8,900 bases of DNA, taken from positions 1-8,900 of the forward strand of contig JAAZYN010000097.1 in NCBI GenBank assembly GCA_014239625.1, given 5' to 3'. Numbering within the stretch: position 1 is the first letter of the stretch; every line of letters begins with the position of its first letter. Origin of the DNA: Myxococcales bacterium. GTDB taxonomy: Bacteria > Myxococcota_A > UBA9042 > PHBI01 > JAAZYN01. The notes under the pieces are model-generated. The model ran no database searches. It was not told where the DNA came from and saw nothing but the letters and a program-made list of their open reading frames with translations. The position numbers and the translations under genes are program-made. Below are positions 6,401 through 8,900 of the stretch, piece by piece.

Positions 6401-8900
6401 CACCTGGAGGGCGGCCCGGATGGGTTCTCCGGCGAGCTGGACATCGGCCTGACCATCGCGCCCGAGCTCACCTTGCGAGCGATCCCCTTCGTGCAGGCGA
6501 CGGCCGGACCGGTCTCGGTGGAGCACCGCTGGGAGGGGATCGAGTCCAACCTGGGTCAGCTGTTCAAGTGGGAGTGGGGCACCACCTACAAGTTCGGCGA
6601 CGTGGAGGAAGAGGTCCCCGGGGACGCTGCGGCCAACGAGGCGCCTGCGGGCGAGGCACGCGAGACGGAGTCGGCGGGGGACGAAGAGCCCACCTATCCG
6701 GAGAGCACCCCGGCCGCGCCAGCGACCCGCCGCGGGCAGCCGGCGATCGGCGCGGACCCCGGTCGGACCACCGAAGAGGAGTCGTCGGGCGGCAACAACG
6801 AGCTCGAGGAGAAGATCGAGATCATCACGGCCCTGGCGAAGGGCCTGGCCGCGCTCGGCAAGATCATCGGCTGGCTCGCCAGCATCCTCGTGGGCCTGAT
6901 CGTCGCGGGCCCGGTCGGCGCGCTGGTGATGCTGATCATCGAGATCGTCTTCGGCGACCTCAGCTGGGACAACCTGTGCGAGGCCGCCGACGATCTCGTG
7001 CGGGCGGGAGAGGTGGCCTGGGAGCTGATCGAGCCGCAGCTGCCCGACGCCATGAAGTCGATCATCGAGGACCTCAAGAACGGCGAGGCGCCGGACCTGA
7101 TGGACGCCCTGTTCGGGGCGGACGACAAGGTGCGAGCGGAGGTGGATGCGGGCACGCACCGAGACCTGCCGCCGGAGGGGCGCGGAAAGTTCATCGAGAT
7201 CATGATGGACGGGGTCTGCGGCAACGCCGACGAGGACCGCATCATCACCATCCTGCGCTACTCGGAGGGGCGCGGCGATCTGGCCAGCGTGATCTACGAG
7301 ACCGAAGGGGGCATGGATCAGATCCTCTACAAGTTGGATTGGTCGCAAGACGACGAGGCCCGCGCCATCTTCCGGCGGGCGGGGCTGAGCGACGATGCGG
7401 CGGTCCGGCGCCAGCTCCAGTCCGAGGGGCTCAGCCCGTCGGGCGCGGAGATCCACGCCGCCATGAGAGAAGGCGGCTGGGAGGCGGTGGCGGCGCTCAA
7501 TCAACAGTACTCGGAGCGACGCACGGCCTCCTCTATCGGGCCCGAGGCGCTGGCCGAGTTCGAGGAGCAGCAGCGGCAGCGCGAGATCGAGGAAGCGCAG
7601 CAGGTCGAGCCGCCGCAGCCCGAGCCGGGCGAGGAAGAGGAGTTCGACCCGTACGGCATCCGCGACGGTGGCGGCAGCGACGAGATGAACGAGTTCCTCG
7701 GCGGCGTCGACATGACCCGCGAGCGCCCCATCCCGCCGCCTGCTCCGGAACAGGTTGAGGAAGAGGAGAACCAGCCGGAGGGCACAACCGGGACGGAGAG
7801 CGGCGGCACCGACACCGGCACAGGCACTGGCGGCGTTGGCGGCACTGGCGGAACCACGACCGAAGAGGGGGGCCAGACCAACACAGGAGGGGCTCAGGCG
7901 GAACAGACCGATTCGGCAGGAGATGGAGCGGGGCCGGTCGACCGGCCCAACGGCAGCTCATTACCCACGGTGACCATGGCGGCTTCCGACGGGGCGTACA
8001 ACGTCGCGTGGGACGCCAGCGAGGCTGGCGAGAACGCGTTTGCGACGGCCAAGCTCGAGGGCCGCGGGGCGTTTACCGGGCGGCTTGGGCAGACCGTCTT
8101 GCCGCTGCTGCTCCGCGAAGCGCAGGCGCTTGGCGGAACCGACGGCCCCGTAACGGTATCGGATGTCCGTATGGCGCAGACCCAGCTCCTGGCGGTCGAA
8201 GGCCGCGCGGGACGCTACCTGCGCAGCGAAGGTGCCACGGTCGAACAGGTTAGGCAGTCGTTGCAGCTGCTGTCTCGACAGCTGGTCCATGTCTTCTCCG
8301 CTGTGGGTCGCGTGAGCGGGCAAGACGCGGACGAAAGCACCGGCGGGACCGAGGCCGACCACGTTCGTATGGCGGACGAGGCCGATGCCGAGCTCTCTGC
8401 GCCCCCTGCAGAAGGTCAGGCCTACGGCGACCTACGACGTGAGCGCGAGCAGCTCGCGGGGCGCCTGGAGACCAGGTACAACCAGCAACTCGCCAGCGCA
8501 CATAGCGCCGACCGCCCGGTACGGATGGCGATCACCTTCCCGAACAACCCGGACCAGGATCAGCGCGACGGTGATATGGACTACGAGATCGTCGTGGCTC
8601 CAAATGACACGCGCAAGCTCGGCAAGATCGACATCTCGAACAGGACCATGGATGACCTCTACAGTTCGCAGTATGTGTTACTGCGACGTGGCGAGGGCGC
8701 GAATCCGGACACCCCCCGTGAGGGTTGCGAGACGCTTCCAACCCCCTACCGCTGGAACAGGCGGCCGCGCGGCGGGGCGGCGCGCGCCATGTGGATGGTC
8801 CAGCGTCACGGTCAGGGCGAGGATTACCACATCAGCGACGACGACAACACACGCGGCAAGCTCAAACGCGGTGTGCGGAACGCGCCTGCCAATCCGGAAG
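404..8900 (+). CDS. Giant eCIS-core (DUF4157-type) putative toxin/cargo, 3' end beyond window
   Basis: One frame is open from GTG 404 to the last base, giving at least 2832 residues. No signal peptide is visible, as expected of a protein loaded into an injection particle in the cytoplasm. Order of parts: helical, charged N-terminus (1-150); DUF4157-like metallopeptidase domain (~150-245) with HEVVH at 203-207; beta-rich region (275-600); about 16 repeats of ~75 residues (545-1865); aromatic and glycine-rich strand region (1886-2065); acidic linker (2066-2130); helical segment with a hydrophobic run (2154-2184) and GNADED motif (~2273); Glu/Gln-rich then Gly/Thr-rich linker (2387-2514); unrecognised C-terminal module (2515 onward). 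DUF4157 (eCIS core) is a known marker of proteins encoded with extracellular contractile injection systems, commonly fused to toxin domains. The effector role is inferred, since no sheath, tube or baseplate gene is in view. Alternatives are a large surface protein or a toxin of another delivery system. Codon usage changes sharply at ~7740. Confidence 0.93.
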   Translation, partial: MSARELRAAAAGMKGRRDLEPLDALREAEEERFARLRQDVEELVAANQHQPSQVGHYVAQLAAAGLLRQGDVERLQEHVGEVAGVAFASTAFMAADPSRDRPEVQVATIAAERRRARGRIERARSSNIYDADPQRAAQTAALVHKISGFLGLTEGEVQVRADDVAAHKTSARGAQGLMDGGVVYLNPATYDPSTPSGRYVLGHEVVHVAQRPERGGNALRHISKPGAEREAALLGRDFAAGRSVAPPVIGLPAMDRAADTDAATPGGSAGPPSDFRLTLAGQRFRIRIPSGSQPGRVRVRDLSISVGPVTITEADLRFNPDWTFDDGKVKGSISAGDGIDIDNIELDVNRRLEVSAQLDDVQVQLGSYISATMDLRISSAGVSGRAVIAPSDVTLPGGISFSGGQIDLTVADGSVSASGTITATLPGLGELELAAQFATGGEEGASVGGQITVNLEDNLSITEGVRLAGAAITGEYSETDGLSTSGSVTVTVDGWASAQVEVGYQRAIDGAESWSARGRIEQAEALTLGEGEHQVTLSEGFIELEYADNAFGPIAAGASFEHAHFHGQLEGEYQVAERELSGTASATLTNELDIGDSGVVLKSLAGTATVEANALTTIAVTDLSAEIAYEGEPTFNVTGTGTYNVPEQSYGGEGTVSTMRALTFGQTTGLHGIIAEASSATVTVEDNAITAITSAIAFSAHEGEAELGTGSVTLNFAGGDADDSVSGEGSFALTHPLSFPDRAAGPVTILAGASFNVSLVDSAVEEISVSDVAFEVTNWAGPGKVSGSFTSGSWVVASGELSVSGEAGFTEAWPLEVPWGEVTFKEAPGAFQVVVTANELEKFDGALPFEANLTVAGHAIKMVGDLNGAYTKQDGLFNGSLDATLVEEDLRIALGEGGDELVIKADETTFGADLEGSELTTLRCTLGLEYMHAGELFLAGSVTDGTIEVASGDVGFQGDLTLKKQIDQPLTEGSTWKIVIPADSTTMNVTVAASALERVGGSIQLQLFEGETPWLEGSLTNAEVDIERTEFTGDLSLSLMSPLEFPLSGESELPPGVALTMQAGSTVTGRVEANSLAEAGVDLQFEVKKDDQSVATAELSGTWNLNTDKVTGTGTITLTDDIVFGDEANESGEPTDWALVFKSRSEVSLAMTENRLDQAQVDIGIGLRRGGADVAEGNVTGAYAFGDEAGFNGEIGFNMIEDVHLLDALRFGVFLGGETNATGTIADSALTNATGLFVLVAKEGEAAKAQFTLNATYEGGTFDGTATIAVLEPLRMGEFASDTGVWAIDLATNTGGSVEIVANEPGAVSGTIAIDVLKDEAAFANGSFTMAYDFSDANSKVDADGSFQITGEAELATIGDYTFSIKGGTGISAKVTQNELEWIEGTLVLGASREAEGEIGTFTIGGKYTGGAEPDVTGTAEIALTTGFGLYESGAYTFGFMPSSFGGTVTNGEITEAHGDIAFKAEQFGGEDEAPLGTLVVAFDGTYTREVGAPEGNFTGTGTCTVEGELVVGQAGDYEFTVTAGTEANIEVEDNAFKRLWGDLRARVDNLQPRAGETPEFLALRCQASYVPTDGGKINARGVVGIIGRKHILGEGDYQFWLVPPEEAEVSAAAMVVIVDNELQRVHGMVSCAVFDGHDDPLIVACAQGSWERETNLFNGGGSVKLGRDKTFPEPAEGAHLAFKKGSGGAGTVVNSEIQRLSGNLEVEVHDADGALFSVDASGEYNAVDNDLIWAEGTASLLRAIEIGGEGDDALIRITGLEGTARVEHNELKAASGELSFVLPRFNNATGTLSGGWTNASGEDEYWGAASIDFVLFDDEATGRRLGGRLEGQFNRDGTWSAGGDVDYQMNEIIGGRVHVEVDQKLDPIVDVELSITDLPLVEGRMIFEQAMELIPKQTIPLFYGINLFFGARAGFSLSTSDLLFSATIGARGWRPMADEGESGVPQFYADLGLSWGLDFKAMLGAYLGLSAGVPGLDAGMGIEGQIELLVPVRINPSGHLEGGPDGFSGELDIGLTIAPELTLRAIPFVQATAGPVSVEHRWEGIESNLGQLFKWEWGTTYKFGDVEEEVPGDAAANEAPAGEARETESAGDEEPTYPESTPAAPATRRGQPAIGADPGRTTEEESSGGNNELEEKIEIITALAKGLAALGKIIGWLASILVGLIVAGPVGALVMLIIEIVFGDLSWDNLCEAADDLVRAGEVAWELIEPQLPDAMKSIIEDLKNGEAPDLMDALFGADDKVRAEVDAGTHRDLPPEGRGKFIEIMMDGVCGNADEDRIITILRYSEGRGDLASVIYETEGGMDQILYKLDWSQDDEARAIFRRAGLSDDAAVRRQLQSEGLSPSGAEIHAAMREGGWEAVAALNQQYSERRTASSIGPEALAEFEEQQRQREIEEAQQVEPPQPEPGEEEEFDPYGIRDGGGSDEMNEFLGGVDMTRERPIPPPAPEQVEEEENQPEGTTGTESGGTDTGTGTGGVGGTGGTTTEEGGQTNTGGAQAEQTDSAGDGAGPVDRPNGSSLPTVTMAASDGAYNVAWDASEAGENAFATAKLEGRGAFTGRLGQTVLPLLLREAQALGGTDGPVTVSDVRMAQTQLLAVEGRAGRYLRSEGATVEQVRQSLQLLSRQLVHVFSAVGRVSGQDADESTGGTEADHVRMADEADAELSAPPAEGQAYGDLRREREQLAGRLETRYNQQLASAHSADRPVRMAITFPNNPDQDQRDGDMDYEIVVAPNDTRKLGKIDISNRTMDDLYSSQYVLLRRGEGANPDTPREGCETLPTPYRWNRRPRGGAARAMWMVQRHGQGEDYHISDDDNTRGKLKRGVRNAPANPE
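851..1138 (+). other. DUF4157 / eCIS-core metallopeptidase-like domain (residues ~150-245)
   Basis: The domain runs from about VQVRADDVAAH (157-167) to AAGRSV (~241). The segment before the motif, GLMDGGVVYLNPATYDP then TPSGRYVLG, follows the DUF4157 pattern of a G-x-x-I/V-x-h-x-P-x-x-Y-x-P-x-T-x-x-G-R strand-loop ahead of the active-site helix. HEVVHVAQ (203-210) gives the two zinc-binding histidines, His203 and His207, and the general base Glu204. The later helix AEREAALLGRDFAAG (E228, E230) matches the E-x-E-A-x-x-x-A helix that supplies the third ligand in this family. All catalytic positions are present, so it may be an active zinc peptidase; whether it cuts itself or another protein is unknown. 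Domain edges are estimates. It sits behind about 150 residues of extra helical sequence, including an acidic/basic stretch at ~27-44 that may be a short coiled coil. Confidence 0.82.
2030..6010 (+). repeat. Array of about 16 degenerate ~75-residue beta repeats in the giant protein
   Basis: A motif of the form h-x-h-x-x-N-x-[LI/F]-x-x-h-x-G (h hydrophobic) recurs through the protein. Its Asn (sometimes Ser or Gly) falls at residues 613, 687, 762, 838, 917, 994, 1074, 1154, 1228, 1303, 1378, 1452, 1535, 1621, 1696 and 1770. Steps are 74-86 residues, most of them 74-80; a weaker copy is near 1864 and a likely one at 549. Clear examples are VTANELEKFDG, VTQNELEWIEG, VDNELQRVHG and VEHNELKAASG. 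Between these lies a second conserved block: G-x-[YFW], then T/S-G-T/x-[AG] and alternating hydrophobic residues, for example GTWNLN then VTGTGTITLTDD. Strand-like alternation throughout suggests a beta-solenoid, stacked beta-sandwich or shell. DNA identity is low except for an 18-base run shared by 2313-2330 and 4896-4913. The fold is not recognised. Confidence 0.8.
6059..6598 (+). other. Aromatic, glycine-rich strand region after the repeats (residues 1886-2065)
   Basis: This part departs from the 75-residue rhythm. It shows alternating amphipathic strands: GINLFFGARAGFSLS, LLFSATIGARGW, FYADLGLSWGLDF, AYLGLSAGV and later TTYKFG. Turns are rich in Gly, Ser and Asp, and strands end in aromatic residues. 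The look is of a beta-barrel or of the closing part of a large beta shell; I cannot tell which from sequence. It is followed directly by the acidic linker GDVEEEVPGD, so it probably caps the repeat body. Confidence 0.5.
6794..7560 (+). other. Helical segment with hydrophobic run and GNADED motif (residues 2131-2386)
   Basis: After a low-complexity linker the chain turns strongly helical: NELEEKIEIITALAKGLAALG leads into a ~31-residue hydrophobic stretch at 2154-2184 (IIGWLASILVGL, then AGPVGALVMLIIEIVFG), with a Gly-Pro in the middle that could form a hairpin. Amphipathic helices follow. At ~2266-2283 the sequence IMMDGVCGNADEDRIITIL resembles the D-G-x-x-G-(N/D)-x-D-E-x-x-I-x-x-I-L helices I associate with DUF4157-linked proteins; this is from memory. 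The hydrophobic run is the only candidate membrane segment in the protein and could help the C-terminal module cross a target membrane (inference). Confidence 0.55.
7562..7945 (+). other. Low-complexity interdomain linker: Glu/Gln/Pro-rich, then Gly/Thr-rich
   Basis: Residues 2387-2459 are rich in Glu, Gln and Pro (EEQQRQREIEEAQQ, PPQPEPGEEEEF, PPPAPEQVEEEE). Residues 2460-2514 are dominated by Gly and Thr (GTDTGTGTGGVGGTGG, TNTGG). No fold is expected. A disordered tether of this type commonly separates a delivery body from a C-terminal payload. Codon third positions become markedly richer in A and T from about 7740, inside this linker. Confidence 0.75.
7946..8900 (+). other. Unrecognised C-terminal module of the giant protein, truncated by window end
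   Basis: Residues 2515-2832 and beyond. The first half is largely helical (TVLPLLLREAQALGG, VEQVRQSLQLLSRQLVHVFSAVG). After a short Gly/Asp/Glu stretch come a charged helix (YGDLRRERERQL-like, ~2673-2690) and a mixed alpha/beta part: VRMAITFPNNPDQD, DYEIVVAPND, KLGKIDIS, YVLLRRGEG, then a basic YRWNRRPRGG and MWMVQRHGQGEDYHISDDDN. I recognise no family. The basic and His/Asp-rich tail would suit a nuclease or nucleotide-acting payload, but no catalytic motif is evident. Roughly one codon in five ends in A or T, and the only two TTA codons of the gene are here (7961, 8678). Position and composition suggest an exchangeable payload. Confidence 0.55.

Noticed and set aside
1202..6598. Interpretation of the gene as a secreted adhesin or autotransporter because of its beta repeats
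   Set aside because: There is no signal peptide, no C-terminal secretion signal is visible, and the N-terminal eCIS-core domain and late helical segment with hydrophobic run do not fit that class. Not fully excluded, since the C-terminus is outside the window.
4577..7504. 975-codon antisense open frame
   Set aside because: It lies in register with the giant gene's codons. Its length follows from the near absence of TTA, CTA and TCA in the sense gene; its stop is exactly the rare sense TCA at 4577. The peptide is a low-complexity mix of Arg, Gly, Val, Leu and Asp with no domain.
6202..7758. 518-codon + strand open frame overlapping the giant gene
   Set aside because: Arg/Gly-rich translation of the second frame of a high-GC gene, without domain features, while the main frame stays open with coherent domains.

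Overview
The window is very GC-rich and reads on the + strand. It holds the last 50 codons of a CAP-domain (SCP/YkwD-like) secreted protein, a gap of about 250 bases, and then one enormous reading frame that starts near 404 and is still open at the last base. That frame covers 8497 bases, or 2832 complete codons. I translated it codon by codon and found no stop. Codon composition and the protein types suggest a high-GC Gram-negative such as a myxobacterium or related deltaproteobacterial lineage. This is an inference from composition and family only; no marker gene is present.

The giant protein has no signal peptide. From the N-terminus it contains: a charged helical region (residues ~1-150); a zinc-metallopeptidase-like domain of the DUF4157 / eCIS-core type with an intact HEVVH motif (His203, Glu204, His207) and a downstream E-x-E-A helix (~228-240); a beta-rich stretch (~275-600); a long array of degenerate repeats of about 75 residues (roughly 545-1865); a glycine- and aromatic-rich, barrel-like strand region (~1886-2065); an acidic linker; a helical segment with a ~31-residue hydrophobic run (2154-2184) and a GNADED helix-turn motif (~2273); a Glu/Gln-rich and then Gly/Thr-rich linker (~2387-2514); and a C-terminal module (2515 onward) that I do not recognise and that is cut by the window end.

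This architecture fits a giant cargo or toxin of an extracellular contractile injection system (eCIS). The peptidase-like domain that marks eCIS-associated proteins sits at the front, a long repeat body and a hydrophobic helical segment lie in the middle, and a variable tip sits at the end behind a flexible linker. Codon usage supports a modular tip. In a sampled stretch of the repeat body (4021-4800) about 3 of 260 codons end in A or T, against about 60 of 300 in the C-terminal module (7981-8880). The change begins at about 7740, at the linker. The eCIS structural genes themselves are not in this window, so the system assignment rests on the DUF4157-type domain.

The leader of the giant gene has a perfect 9-bp tandem duplication, a run of seven Gs that forms the ribosome binding site three bases before the GTG start, and a small perfect inverted repeat. 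The other reading frames, including very long antisense ones, are explained by the near absence of TTA, CTA and TCA codons in the real gene.
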